From NCBI RefSeq assembly GCF_002591975.1, contig NZ_NVQE01000011.1, positions 84,485 through 148,484 of the forward strand: a stretch of 64,000 bases of DNA. The letters are read 5' to 3'. The notes below the pieces were generated by a model that did no database searches, was not told where the DNA came from, and was given only the letters and a program-made list of their open reading frames with translations. The translations under genes were made by a program, and so were the position numbers. This document shows positions 35,278 through 44,274 of this stretch, piece after piece (the stretch's first letter is position 1; each line of letters begins with the position of its first letter). This DNA is from Mycobacterium neglectum (lineage in GTDB: Bacteria; Actinomycetota; Actinomycetes; Mycobacteriales; Mycobacteriaceae).

Positions 35278-36150
35278 GTGTTACCCCCCAGCGTGGCAGA
35301 GTGGCGCGGCGGCGGCACGCTGATCAGCACACCCGGCGGTCGGGTGTTTGTCCGCTCGGCGCCCGGCGACGGCCCGACGATCCTGCTGTTGCACGGTTAC
35401 CCGTCCAGCTCGTACGACTACCACCAGCTGGTGCGGTATCTGGATGGCCGGGCGTGGGTGACGCTGGATTTCCTTGGCTTCGGCCTATCGGATAAGCCGC
35501 GCCCGCATCGCTACAGCCTGCTCGAGCAGGCCGACATCGTCCAGACAGTGGTAGCGCAGGCGGCATCGGGTCCGATGGTCTTGATCGCGCACGACATGGG
35601 AACTTCGGTGGCCACCGAGCTGCTGGCACGAGATATGCAGGGACAGTTACCATTCGAGCTGCAACGTGCGGTGATCAGCAATGGGAGTGTGATCCTGAAC
35701 CGGGCCAGCCTTCGGCCCGCCCAGAAGTTGCTTCGCGGTCCGTTCGGGCCGATCTTGTCCCGGCTGTCCAACGAGTCGTCGTTCGTCAGGAGTTTCGGGA
35801 GGCTATTCAGCGACGGCCATCCGCTGACCGAACAGGAGGGTCGGGCGCAGTGGGCGCTGTGGTCGGCCAACGACGGGCACCGCATCGCACACCTGCTCAT
35901 CTCGTATCTCGACGAACGGGTCCGTTATGCGTCGCGATGGCACGGCGCCGTCGGCGGCTGGCCCAAGCCGCTGAGCTTCCTGTGGGCACTCGATGACCCG
36001 GTCGCGACAACGAATGTGCTCGACGGGCTACGCGAGCTACGGCCCGCCGCAACCGTTGTCGAGCTTCCCGGGGTAGGCCATTACCCGCAGGTGGAGGTGC
36101 CGGAGCAGTTCACCCGGGCCGCGCTCAGCCTGCTGTCAACTGCGCACTAG
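35278..36150 (+). CDS. lipZ: Alpha/beta hydrolase, LipZ/Rv1834-like, with Asp nucleophile
   Basis: A 290-residue alpha/beta hydrolase. The oxyanion motif is HGYPSSS and the nucleophile elbow reads AHDMG, with Asp where lipases carry Ser; the C-terminal His is in GVGHYP. Asp at this position is typical of epoxide hydrolases and haloalkane dehalogenases, so the lipase name inherited from LipZ is probably wrong. GTG 35278 is a leaderless start. The 3' end overlaps the convergent vWA gene by 4 nt. Similar to M. tuberculosis Rv1834 in sequence and position. Confidence 0.8.
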   Translation: MLPPSVAEWRGGGTLISTPGGRVFVRSAPGDGPTILLLHGYPSSSYDYHQLVRYLDGRAWVTLDFLGFGLSDKPRPHRYSLLEQADIVQTVVAQAASGPMVLIAHDMGTSVATELLARDMQGQLPFELQRAVISNGSVILNRASLRPAQKLLRGPFGPILSRLSNESSFVRSFGRLFSDGHPLTEQEGRAQWALWSANDGHRIAHLLISYLDERVRYASRWHGAVGGWPKPLSFLWALDDPVATTNVLDGLRELRPAATVVELPGVGHYPQVEVPEQFTRAALSLLSTAH

Positions 36151-38258
36151 CCCAGGAATCTGGCGACCGCCGACGTCAACTCGGGGCCCGTCGAGCCGGG
36201 CAGGTTCTGATAGCTGCCGCCGCTGATCTCTGCGACCGCCTCCCACGTGGCGCGGTCGGAGTCGGAGCCGAAGTCGATCACGTTCACCTTGACAGGGCGG
36301 GCGGGATCGGCCGCTCCGCGGATGAACTGCTCGAGGCCTGCGCCGTTCAACGACTGGTCGGTGTGCGGACCAGTGGTGATGACCAGAACCGAATTGCTCT
36401 GGCCCTCACGGAAATTCTCCTTGGCCTGGTCGTAGACCAACCGCAGCGTTGTGAAAGAGACGGCGCCACCGCCGGAGGCCGACTGTCCGGTCAGCTCTGC
36501 GGTGAGCGCCGCCGATCGGGGTCTGCCGTCGACCTGATCCGACAGCGGGCCCATTGTCACCTCTGATCGGCCCTCGACACCGTCGAAGGTCCACAGGCCG
36601 ACCGCGGAGTTCGGCGGCAGCGCCTGCAGTCGAGCGTTGAGTGCCGCGGCTACGTTCGCCAGTCGCGTTTCGCCGCCCTCGTCGACGGGCATCGACTGGT
36701 CCAGCATGATGGTGACCGCGGGGCTCGCGACAGGGGCGGTCAGTGTGTTGGCAAGCGAAACGCGCATTGCGTTGTCACCCACCGACAGTGGAGCCGCGAG
36801 CGGCGCAAAGTCTGTGACGTCGCTCTGCGGTGGCGTGCCGCCTTCGGTGCGGAAACCGGCCTTCGAGAGCTCGGCCAGCTGTTCGGGCTTGCGCATGAAC
36901 CGCGCGAACTCGCTGGCCGCAGACACCTGCTCCTGTGACAGCCATTCCCCGGCCAGCAGTGCTGTCGGATAGTCCGCCAGTGCCACCGGCCCCGGCGGCA
37001 ACCAGGAGGCCACCACGCTTTTCGCATCGGGCAGCTTGGCGGCGCGCTGGAACAGCTGCTGTTCGGTCGTGACCACCGCATGCACCGGTGCGGCGGCGGG
37101 ATCGGTGGCGTCAAGCAGCGCGTCCATTGCCGTCGAGACCTTCTTGTCGGCCAGCTTCGGTTGGCCGGCCACCAGCGAGTTCACCGCTCCGATACCCGAG
37201 CTGGGTGGCGCCCCTGAGGGTGCGGACTCCGCCGCCACCGCCTCGGCCGCCAGATACGAGGCATCGCTGTCACCCAACAGCGGTAGCGCCAGCCGCAACG
37301 AGCCCCAGCCTGCCAGGCCCAGCCCCTCCAATGCGCTGGGATTGGTCTGCAACGACGACAGTGAAGCCCAGTTCTGTTGCCCCAACGCAGCTTTGAGTTG
37401 TGGCCGCACCGCGAGCACCACCGGCGAGGTGACCAGCGAACGGCTGTCACTGATGGTCTTCTCGCCGGCGCTGGCCTCGAGGCGGGCCGCCGACACGGAG
37501 CTCGCCGGGATCCACAGGGCGGGTCGCTCGCCGAGTTCGTCCGGCCATTGGCCGATGAAGCCGTTGACGACCTGATCGGAATCAGCCGGTGTGACTCCGA
37601 CTTTCACGCAGCGGTCACCGACCGGCGCAGCGTCGCGATTGTAATTGTCAGCCAGGGTCTGTATCTGGCCGGATACCGACGGGTCGGCGACGACGGCGAC
37701 GGTGAGTTCACCGTTGACACATCGGGCGGCGGCGACGTCACTGCGATTGGACAGTGCGTCACCGAAGAACCGCCACAGGATGACCGCACCGACGACTACG
37801 ACGACGGCGACGAGCGCGACGATCACGCTGATGCTGACGCCCCGCCTGCCTGCGGTCACCGCGCGGTGGCTGCCTGTCCATTCGCCGCCGTCCCATTCGC
37901 CGCCGTGCGCAGGGCCGGAGCGCGGACGGCCGGGCGGGGGCGGCGTCGACGACCCGACTCGCTGCAGGTCGAAAGAGCCGACCGGTTCGAGGTCCTCGAA
38001 TTCCACCTGACGGTAGTCGGGGTCGTCGAAGGCGAATGCATCGGGATCCGGCCGTTCGAAGCCCGGCTCGCCGGAATCCCCGCTGCGATAGCCGGGTTCG
38101 GGATCTCGGTATTCCGGATCGCTGTACTGCGGCTCGCTGAAGCCGGGCCGGTAATCCGCCTCGCTGTCCTCGGATCGGTCGAAGCGCTGGGTCTGAGGTT
38201 CTTCGTGCTGCTCTTCGCCGGCCGAATCTTCGGGATCGGGAATGCTATGCCTGCCCAC
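36147..38258 (-). CDS. Membrane-anchored solute-binding/vWA protein (Rv1836c-like)
   Basis: A 703-residue protein with an acidic, Tyr/Pro-rich cytoplasmic N-terminus (1-140), one transmembrane helix (141-165), a periplasmic region resembling extracellular solute-binding proteins (about 180-480) and a C-terminal von Willebrand A-like domain (about 505-700). The MIDAS motif is degenerate: DQSMP at about residue 517 replaces DxSxS, and the usual later Asp is missing in VLVITTG. It resembles M. tuberculosis Rv1836c. Function unknown; protein-protein binding outside the membrane is likely. It starts 38 nt after glcB on the same strand. Confidence 0.8.
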   Translation of the reverse strand: MGRHSIPDPEDSAGEEQHEEPQTQRFDRSEDSEADYRPGFSEPQYSDPEYRDPEPGYRSGDSGEPGFERPDPDAFAFDDPDYRQVEFEDLEPVGSFDLQRVGSSTPPPPGRPRSGPAHGGEWDGGEWTGSHRAVTAGRRGVSISVIVALVAVVVVVGAVILWRFFGDALSNRSDVAAARCVNGELTVAVVADPSVSGQIQTLADNYNRDAAPVGDRCVKVGVTPADSDQVVNGFIGQWPDELGERPALWIPASSVSAARLEASAGEKTISDSRSLVTSPVVLAVRPQLKAALGQQNWASLSSLQTNPSALEGLGLAGWGSLRLALPLLGDSDASYLAAEAVAAESAPSGAPPSSGIGAVNSLVAGQPKLADKKVSTAMDALLDATDPAAAPVHAVVTTEQQLFQRAAKLPDAKSVVASWLPPGPVALADYPTALLAGEWLSQEQVSAASEFARFMRKPEQLAELSKAGFRTEGGTPPQSDVTDFAPLAAPLSVGDNAMRVSLANTLTAPVASPAVTIMLDQSMPVDEGGETRLANVAAALNARLQALPPNSAVGLWTFDGVEGRSEVTMGPLSDQVDGRPRSAALTAELTGQSASGGGAVSFTTLRLVYDQAKENFREGQSNSVLVITTGPHTDQSLNGAGLEQFIRGAADPARPVKVNVIDFGSDSDRATWEAVAEISGGSYQNLPGSTGPELTSAVARFLG

Positions 38259-38296
38259 GGAAGCCCTTGTGCTCGCTACGTCGACGGGTCATCGAA

Positions 38297-40501
38297 TCAA
38301 CCACCGTTGTTCGCTGCCTTGAACTCTCGGCGCTTGCGATGCAGGATCGGTTCGGTATAGCCGTTCGGCTGCGCGGCGCCGGACAGGATCAGCTCTTCAG
38401 CGGCGGTGAACGCCACGCTGCCGTCGGGGTCCGTTGCCATCGGCCGGAATTCCGGATCCGCCTCGTTCTGCTGGTCTACCACCGCTGCCATCCGTCGCAG
38501 GCTGGCCTTCACATCTTCCTCGGTGATCACGCCGTGGCGCAGCCAGTTCGCCAGCAGCTGGCTCGAGATACGAAGGGTGGCACGGTCTTCCATCAGCGCG
38601 ACGTCGTGGATGTCGGGCACCTTGGAGCAGCCGACACCCGCATCGATCCAGCGCACCACGTAGCCGAGGATGGACTGGCAGTTGTTGTCGACCTCTTCGC
38701 GGATTCCCTCGGGCGCCCACGCGAGTTCTTTGCCGAGTGGGACGGTGAGCAGCTCGTCCACCGTGGTCCGAGACTTGCCCTCCAGCTCCTTCTGCACCGC
38801 GTACACGTCGACCTCGTGATAGTGCATCGCGTGCAAAGTCGCCGCCGTCGGCGATGGCACCCACGCCGTGCTGGCGCCCGCCTTGGGCTGACCGATCTTC
38901 TGCTCGACCATGTCGGCCATGAGGTCGGTCATCGCCCACATGCCCTTGCCGATCTGCGCGCGCCCGGAGAATCCGGTGGCCAGACCGATGTCGACGTTCT
39001 GGTCCTCGTAGGCCAGGATCCACGGCTGGGTCTTCATGGCGCCCTTGCGAATCATCGGGCCCGCCTCCATCGACGTGTGGATCTCGTCGCCGGTGCGGTC
39101 CAGGAAGCCGGTGTTGATGAACGCCACGCGGTCGGCTGCCGCCTTGATGCAGGCCTTGAGGTTGAGGGTGGTGCGTCGCTCCTCGTCCATGATGCCGACC
39201 TTGATGGTGTTCTGCGGCAGGCCGAGCACGTCCTCGACCCTGCTGAACAACTCGCCGGTGAAGGCCACCTCGTCGGGACCGTGCATCTTGGGCTTCACGA
39301 TGTAGATCGAGCCAGTGCGGCTGTTCACCTTCGGACCGTTTCCGTCGCCGGAGCGCAGACCGTGAATCGCGATCAGGCTGGTGAACAGCGCATCCTGGAT
39401 GCCCTCGGGGATCTCTTTGCCGTCGGCATCGACAATGGCGTCGTTGGACATCAGGTGACCGACATTGCGCACGAACATCAGGCTGCGTCCGGGCAGCGTC
39501 AGCTCACCAGTCCCGTCAGGGCCCGAATTCGGCCGAGTGTAGACGCGGTCCTCGTTGAGCACGCGGGTGAACGACTTACCGCCCTTGGCCACCTCTTCGG
39601 AGAGATCACCGCGGTTCAGGCCGAGCCAGTTGCGGTAGCCGAGCACCTTGTCGTCGGCATCGACGGCGGCCACCGAATCCTCGAAGTCCATGATCGTGGT
39701 GATCGCGGATTCCAGGACGACGTCCTTGATGCCCGCCGGATCGGTCGCGCCGACCGGGGAGTCGGGGTCGACCAGGATCTCGATGTGCAGGCCGTGGTTG
39801 CGCAGCAGCACCGACCAGGCGGGCGAGCCGAGCTCGCCGGTGTAGCCGACGAACTGCTCGGGCGTCGCGAGTCCGGTGGATTTATCGCCGAGCGTGACAA
39901 CGAGCTGCCCGTCCTCGATCTTGACGCCGGTTGCCTCGTTCCACGCGCCGGAGGCCAGCGGGGCGGCGCCGTCGAGGAAACGACGGGCGTACGCGATGAC
40001 CTTGTCGCCACGGACACGGTTATAGCTGGTGCCCTTCTCGGCGCCGTCGTCCTCGGAGATGACGTCGGTGCCGTACAGCGCGTCATACAGCGAACCCCAG
40101 CGGGCATTCGCGGCGTTGAGCGCGAAGCGCGCGTTGAGGATCGGGACCACGAGCTGCGGGCCCGCGGTGGTGGTGATCTCGTCGTCGACGCCTGCGGTGG
40201 TGATGGTGAAGTCGTCGGGTTCGGGCAGCAGGTACCCGATCTCGGTGAGGAACTGGCGGTAGGCCTCGGGGTCGAGGGGCTCGATGACCCGCTGGCGGTG
40301 CCACTTGTCGATGCGGGCCTGCAGATCGTCGCGGCGCGCGAGCAGTTCCTCGTTTTTCGGCGTCAGGTCGGCGACGACCTTGTCCACACCCGACCAGAAC
40401 GTGTCGGGATCGAGGCCGGTGCCCGGCAGTGCCTCATCGTTGACGAAGTCATACAGCACTTGGGCAACACGCAGGTTGCCCACCTTCACACGATCAGTCA
40501 T
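38297..40501 (-). CDS. glcB: Malate synthase G
   Basis: A 734-residue malate synthase of the G isoform. It includes the catalytic region [15 protein letters not shown], the [10 protein letters not shown] segment, [19 protein letters not shown] and the C-terminal [23 protein letters not shown] in its usual place. It condenses glyoxylate with acetyl-CoA to malate in the glyoxylate shunt and is the only malate synthase form known in mycobacteria. GAGGGAGG precedes the ATG. The promoter region contains a perfect palindrome TACCCGCGGGTA overlapping a TAAGCT -10. Ortholog of Rv1837c. Confidence 0.97.
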   Translation of the reverse strand: MTDRVKVGNLRVAQVLYDFVNDEALPGTGLDPDTFWSGVDKVVADLTPKNEELLARRDDLQARIDKWHRQRVIEPLDPEAYRQFLTEIGYLLPEPDDFTITTAGVDDEITTTAGPQLVVPILNARFALNAANARWGSLYDALYGTDVISEDDGAEKGTSYNRVRGDKVIAYARRFLDGAAPLASGAWNEATGVKIEDGQLVVTLGDKSTGLATPEQFVGYTGELGSPAWSVLLRNHGLHIEILVDPDSPVGATDPAGIKDVVLESAITTIMDFEDSVAAVDADDKVLGYRNWLGLNRGDLSEEVAKGGKSFTRVLNEDRVYTRPNSGPDGTGELTLPGRSLMFVRNVGHLMSNDAIVDADGKEIPEGIQDALFTSLIAIHGLRSGDGNGPKVNSRTGSIYIVKPKMHGPDEVAFTGELFSRVEDVLGLPQNTIKVGIMDEERRTTLNLKACIKAAADRVAFINTGFLDRTGDEIHTSMEAGPMIRKGAMKTQPWILAYEDQNVDIGLATGFSGRAQIGKGMWAMTDLMADMVEQKIGQPKAGASTAWVPSPTAATLHAMHYHEVDVYAVQKELEGKSRTTVDELLTVPLGKELAWAPEGIREEVDNNCQSILGYVVRWIDAGVGCSKVPDIHDVALMEDRATLRISSQLLANWLRHGVITEEDVKASLRRMAAVVDQQNEADPEFRPMATDPDGSVAFTAAEELILSGAAQPNGYTEPILHRKRREFKAANNGG

Positions 40502-40551
40502 ATTTCCTCCCTCGCCGCAAAGGCGCGTTCCGCAGTGCCGTCGATCCAGCT

Positions 40552-40563
40552 TACCCGCGGGTA
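40552..40563. promoter_or_regulatory. Perfect 12-bp palindrome TACCCGCGGGTA in the glcB promoter
   Basis: Overlaps a candidate -10 (TAAGCT, minus strand 40553-40548). It lies 50 bp upstream of the glcB ATG. The cognate regulator is not known. Confidence 0.4.
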
Positions 40564-40608
40564 GAGGCGGCTATTCCAGGTGCGTCTCCCGCGCACCGCG
40601 CGTGCGCT

Positions 40609-41559
40609 TCAGCCGGTCGCGTCGGCTGTTTCCCGTCGCACGGCGTCGGGGTCCACCGCTCCGGCTGTTGCGCGGTTCACCGCGGTGAGCAGCTGCTCAC
40701 ACCGATCGGCCAGGCGCTCCCGCAGCGGTGCCGCCCGCTCGGCGACCTGCTGCTGGATACGAACATATTCGGCACGCCCTGCCGACGTTTCGATCGCGAT
40801 CGGCTCGAATCCGTAGTCACGCAGATCATAGGGACTGGCGCGCATATCGAGTTCACGGGCGTGCGTCGCGAGGTCCAGACATTCCATCAACAGCGCCGAG
40901 TCCACCAGTGGACCCAACTTGTAGGCGTACTTGTAGCAATCCATGGCAGTGTGCAGGCAACCCGGTTGTTCAGCGCCGACCTGACCTTCGCGGGTCAGCT
41001 GGGCGCTGTTGCGCTCGCTAGCCGGTTCGGTGAAGAACCGGAAGGCATCGAAATGGCTGCACCGCAAGGGCATTGATTCGACGACGGCATTCGTGGCGGC
41101 GGTCCCGAGTCGCAGCGGAACCCGGTCGTGGCGCACGGTCGGCGCCCGGTAAACCATCGCCCATTCGTGCAGCCCGAAGCAGTTGAGCCGCGGCGGCCGC
41201 GACGCCGTCGCGCGCAGCAGCTCCGCGATGAATCGCACGGTATCGGCACGGCGGACGAGGAACTCACGGGTCACGGTCACCCCCGCCGGAGCGCGACCGT
41301 AACCGCTGCGGCCTAGATAGCGCGCCGCCGAGTCGCCGGCCAGCACGACGCCGAACCCCGGATGCCATGTGCGCAGCTGCCGGGGTCGCAGGCTGTAGTA
41401 CGTAAACAGGAAGTCCCATACGGGATGCGGCTCGCCGGCCGGTGCGCGGACGGACCGCAGGAAACCGTCGACCCGCTCGCGGTGCATCCGTTGTCGGGTG
41501 GTCCAGTCGCGCTCGTCGAGCACTCGCCCGCCGATGATGCTGTGCGCAGTTTCACACAC
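40609..41559 (-). CDS. Putative 3-methyladenine DNA glycosylase-like protein
   Basis: About 316 residues. I recognise the WDFLFTYYSLRPRQLRTWHPGFG signature of an actinobacterial family usually annotated as 3-methyladenine DNA glycosylase; a CLHTAMDCYKYAYKLGPLVDSALLMECLDLA segment and a conserved N-terminal ERDW follow. No helix-hairpin-helix motif is obvious, so the enzymatic name is tentative. GTG 41559 overlaps the stop of the CNNM gene by 8 nt, making it the last gene of a CNNM-CNNM-glycosylase operon. M. tuberculosis has vapBC13 and a PE_PGRS gene at this place instead. Confidence 0.6.
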   Translation of the reverse strand: MCETAHSIIGGRVLDERDWTTRQRMHRERVDGFLRSVRAPAGEPHPVWDFLFTYYSLRPRQLRTWHPGFGVVLAGDSAARYLGRSGYGRAPAGVTVTREFLVRRADTVRFIAELLRATASRPPRLNCFGLHEWAMVYRAPTVRHDRVPLRLGTAATNAVVESMPLRCSHFDAFRFFTEPASERNSAQLTREGQVGAEQPGCLHTAMDCYKYAYKLGPLVDSALLMECLDLATHARELDMRASPYDLRDYGFEPIAIETSAGRAEYVRIQQQVAERAAPLRERLADRCEQLLTAVNRATAGAVDPDAVRRETADATG

Positions 41560-42616
41560 GGTGGGTTCCGTCGCGCACGGTGCCGACCAGGTCCTCGACC
41601 AGGTCCTCCAGCGCCACCATGGCCGACACACTTCCGTCGGGTGCGGTGAGAAGTGCCAGGTGAGCATTGTCTCGTCGGAGCCGCGAGAGCGCGTCGGGCA
41701 ACGACATGGAGGCCGGGACCCGCGGCAGCGGACGCACCATCGAAGCGTCCAGCACCGCCTGATCATTGGCGGGGTCGTGGACGAGCGGCAGGAGGTCCTT
41801 GATGTGCAGGTAGCCGACGAAGTCGCCGGAAGGGTCGCTGACCGGGAATCGCGAGTAGCCGGTTTCGGCGAGGGCCTGTTCGATCGCGCCGAGGGTGGGA
41901 CCCGAACCTTGGCGAGCTACCGGGACGGCACGGATCTCGGTCAGCGGCACCGCGACGTCGTTGGCGACGCGGTCGCGGATCTGCAGGGCGCGGGTGAGCC
42001 GGGTGTGCTCCTCCTGGTCGAGCAGGCCTTCCGAGACCGACTCGGCGATCATCTCGGACAGCTCGACGGTCGAGACTGCGACGTCGAGTTCGTCTTTGGG
42101 CTCGACCCCGAACGACCGCAGCGTGGTGTTGGCACACCAGTTGTAGAAGGAAATGAACGGCCGGGCCAGCCGGATGTAGACCAGGTAGGGAGGAATCAGC
42201 AGCATCGCCGACGATTCCGGGCCGGCGATCGCGATGTTCTTCGGCACCATCTCGCCGAGCAGCACGTGCAGTGTCACCACGATGGCCAGCGCGACAAAGA
42301 AGGACACGGTGTGCAGTACGGAGTCGGGTATGCCGAACAACCCGAATGGCCCCTCCAGCAGGTGTGCCACCGCGGGTTCGCCGACGCGGCCCAACAGGAT
42401 CGAGCAGATGGTGATGCCCAGTTGGGCGCCGGCGAGCATCAGCGACAGGTTCTCGCCCGCGCGGATGACGGTTACCGCACTCTTCTTGCCCTGCTCGGCC
42501 AACGCTTCGAGCCGGTCGCGGCGCGCCGAGATCAACGCGAACTCCGAGGCGACGAAGAACGCGTTCGCGCCGAGCAGCAGAACTGTCAGCAGTACGCCGA
42601 ATATGTCGCCGCCCAT
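41552..42616 (-). CDS. CNNM/CorC-family transporter-like protein (Rv1841c-like)
   Basis: A 354-residue protein: an N-terminal DUF21 membrane domain with about four hydrophobic helices (residues 4-150), including HVLLGEMVPKNIAIAGP, and a C-terminal CBS pair (about 205-330, RFPVSDPSGDFVGYLHIKDLLPLVHD). The family includes Mg or Co transporters, though mycobacterial members are called hemolysin-like. It lacks the CorC_HlyC tail present in the upstream gene. The ATG overlaps the upstream TGA by one base (TGATG), so the two are coupled and may form a heteromer. Confidence 0.85.
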   Translation of the reverse strand: MGGDIFGVLLTVLLLGANAFFVASEFALISARRDRLEALAEQGKKSAVTVIRAGENLSLMLAGAQLGITICSILLGRVGEPAVAHLLEGPFGLFGIPDSVLHTVSFFVALAIVVTLHVLLGEMVPKNIAIAGPESSAMLLIPPYLVYIRLARPFISFYNWCANTTLRSFGVEPKDELDVAVSTVELSEMIAESVSEGLLDQEEHTRLTRALQIRDRVANDVAVPLTEIRAVPVARQGSGPTLGAIEQALAETGYSRFPVSDPSGDFVGYLHIKDLLPLVHDPANDQAVLDASMVRPLPRVPASMSLPDALSRLRRDNAHLALLTAPDGSVSAMVALEDLVEDLVGTVRDGTHRV

Positions 42617-43977
42617 CAGCGCGCATCTCCGGGGCCGTGCCTGCCGAGTTCGGTGAGCTCGAGCAGATCGATGCGCCTGCCGTCCATGCGAACCACCGTG
42701 GCCAGCCACCGAATAGGGTCGTCCACCGCGGCACCATCTGGGTCGAACGCCGTCAGTTCCACCGACTCGGCTTGGTCGGGGATGTGCCCCAGTTTCTCGA
42801 GCACCAGTCCGCCGATCGTTTCGTAATCTCCTTCGGGCGCACGGAAACCGGTGGCGTCGGCGACCTCGTCGATGCGCAGAAGTCCCGACACCCGCCAGCC
42901 GCGGCCCGCGGGCACCACATCGGGTGGCTCGACGTCGTGCTCGTCGCGAACGTCGCCGACGATCTCCTCGATCAGGTCCTCCATGGTGACCATGCCTGCG
43001 GTGCCGCCGTACTCATCGACGACCAGTGCGGTCTGCAGGCCGTTGGCGCGGATCTGAGTCATCACCGCATCGCCGTCCAGAGTGGACGGGACCGTGGCGA
43101 CAGGCAGCGCCAAGCTGGCCAGCGCGGTGGTGGCCCGTCGTTCCGGCGGCACCTCGAACACCTGCTTGACGTGCGCGATGCCGATGGTCTCGTCAAGGTC
43201 GCCGTCGATGATCGGAAAGCGCGAGAATCCGGTCTTGATGGCCGCGGCCACCAGGTCCGCGGCGGTGCCATCCGATTCCAGCGCCTCGATCTTGGATCGC
43301 GGAGTCATCAACTCCTCGGCGGTGCGTTCACCGAACTGGAGGGATCGGTTCACGAGGACGGCGGTGACCGGGTCCAACGCGCCGCTGCGCGCCGAGCTGC
43401 GGACCAGCGACACCAACTCCTGCGGGGAGCGGGCCGAGCGCAGTTCCTCGGCTGGCTCGATACCCAGCCGCCGCAGGATCCAGTTGGCGGTTCCGTTCGT
43501 CATCCGAATCAGCGGAGTGAACAGCGTTGAGAACAGCAGCTGCGGACCCGCCGACCAGCGCGCCGTCTGCACGGGCCGGGCCACCGCCAGGTTCTTGGGC
43601 ACGAGTTCGCCGAACACCATCGACACCGAGGTGGCGATCAACACGGCGAAGAACAAGGCCAGCCCGCTCACGAAGCGTCCGGGCACGCCGATCGCTTCGA
43701 GGCCGGGCCGGATCAGCCGCCCGACGACAGGTTCGGCCAGGTAGCCGGTGGCCAGGGTGGTGATCGAAATGCCGACCTGGGCCCCCGAGAGCTGAAACGA
43801 CAGCGTGCGGTGGGCCCGTCGGACCATGTGGTCCCGCCGGTCGCCGTTGCGCGCGTTGGATTCCACCGTGCTGCGCTCTAATGCGGTCAGCGAGAACTCG
43901 GCGGCGACGAACACCGCGGTGCCCGCGGTGAGCAGCACGATCGCGCCGATGGAGAGCAGGGATGTCGCGAGATTCAT
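42616..43977 (-). CDS. CNNM/CorC-family protein with HlyC tail (Rv1842c-like)
   Basis: A 453-residue protein with a DUF21 membrane domain (about 1-170, [13 protein letters not shown]), a CBS pair (about 215-345) and a CorC_HlyC domain (about 355-440, [14 protein letters not shown]). The CBS region carries [21 protein letters not shown] and [22 protein letters not shown]. Divalent-cation export or efflux-coupled homeostasis is the likely role from family knowledge. It is translationally coupled to the shorter CNNM gene. Upstream, 297 bp hold no gene but contain the promoter region of the divergent iron transporter operon. Confidence 0.85.
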   Translation of the reverse strand: MNLATSLLSIGAIVLLTAGTAVFVAAEFSLTALERSTVESNARNGDRRDHMVRRAHRTLSFQLSGAQVGISITTLATGYLAEPVVGRLIRPGLEAIGVPGRFVSGLALFFAVLIATSVSMVFGELVPKNLAVARPVQTARWSAGPQLLFSTLFTPLIRMTNGTANWILRRLGIEPAEELRSARSPQELVSLVRSSARSGALDPVTAVLVNRSLQFGERTAEELMTPRSKIEALESDGTAADLVAAAIKTGFSRFPIIDGDLDETIGIAHVKQVFEVPPERRATTALASLALPVATVPSTLDGDAVMTQIRANGLQTALVVDEYGGTAGMVTMEDLIEEIVGDVRDEHDVEPPDVVPAGRGWRVSGLLRIDEVADATGFRAPEGDYETIGGLVLEKLGHIPDQAESVELTAFDPDGAAVDDPIRWLATVVRMDGRRIDLLELTELGRHGPGDAR

Positions 43978-44200
43978 CGAGTGCTCGGTGTCCTGGCCGA
44001 TAGATCGCCGGGCCTGGTGCCCGGCCGACTAGGGGAGGGCTCTTCGGGTTCGGCAACCAGGCATGACTGCTGTTCCGCCCGGAAGCCGTTGGCCTCGACG
44101 GGTGCCTGCGGCACTTGAACCCTTTCGCTGGTGTTACGAGGTACGTGAATGCACATACTAGCTCGCAGCGCGAGACGGCCACATACCCGATGATCAGGAC

Positions 44201-44219
44201 TTTCTTAAGGCTAACCTTA
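44201..44219. promoter_or_regulatory. IdeR-type iron box upstream of fbpA
   Basis: TTTCTTAAGGCTAACCTTA matches 14 of 19 positions of the IdeR consensus TTAGGTTAGSCTAACCTAA, with the right half nearly complete. A second partial half-site (TAGGTTA at 44228-44234) lies just downstream. It starts 74 bp before ATG 44275. IdeR with Fe(II) would repress the transporter operon. Confidence 0.65.
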
Positions 44220-44274
44220 GCCGATGATAGGTTAACCAAACCGGGGGTGATGACCGAAAGGCAGGCCGCAAAGC

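Noticed and set aside
38267..40564. A 765-codon open frame on the plus strand opposite glcB
   Set aside because: It is antisense to a clearly real malate synthase; its translation is rich in Arg, Val, Asp and His as expected of a mirror frame in GC-rich DNA, and it has no recognisable domain.
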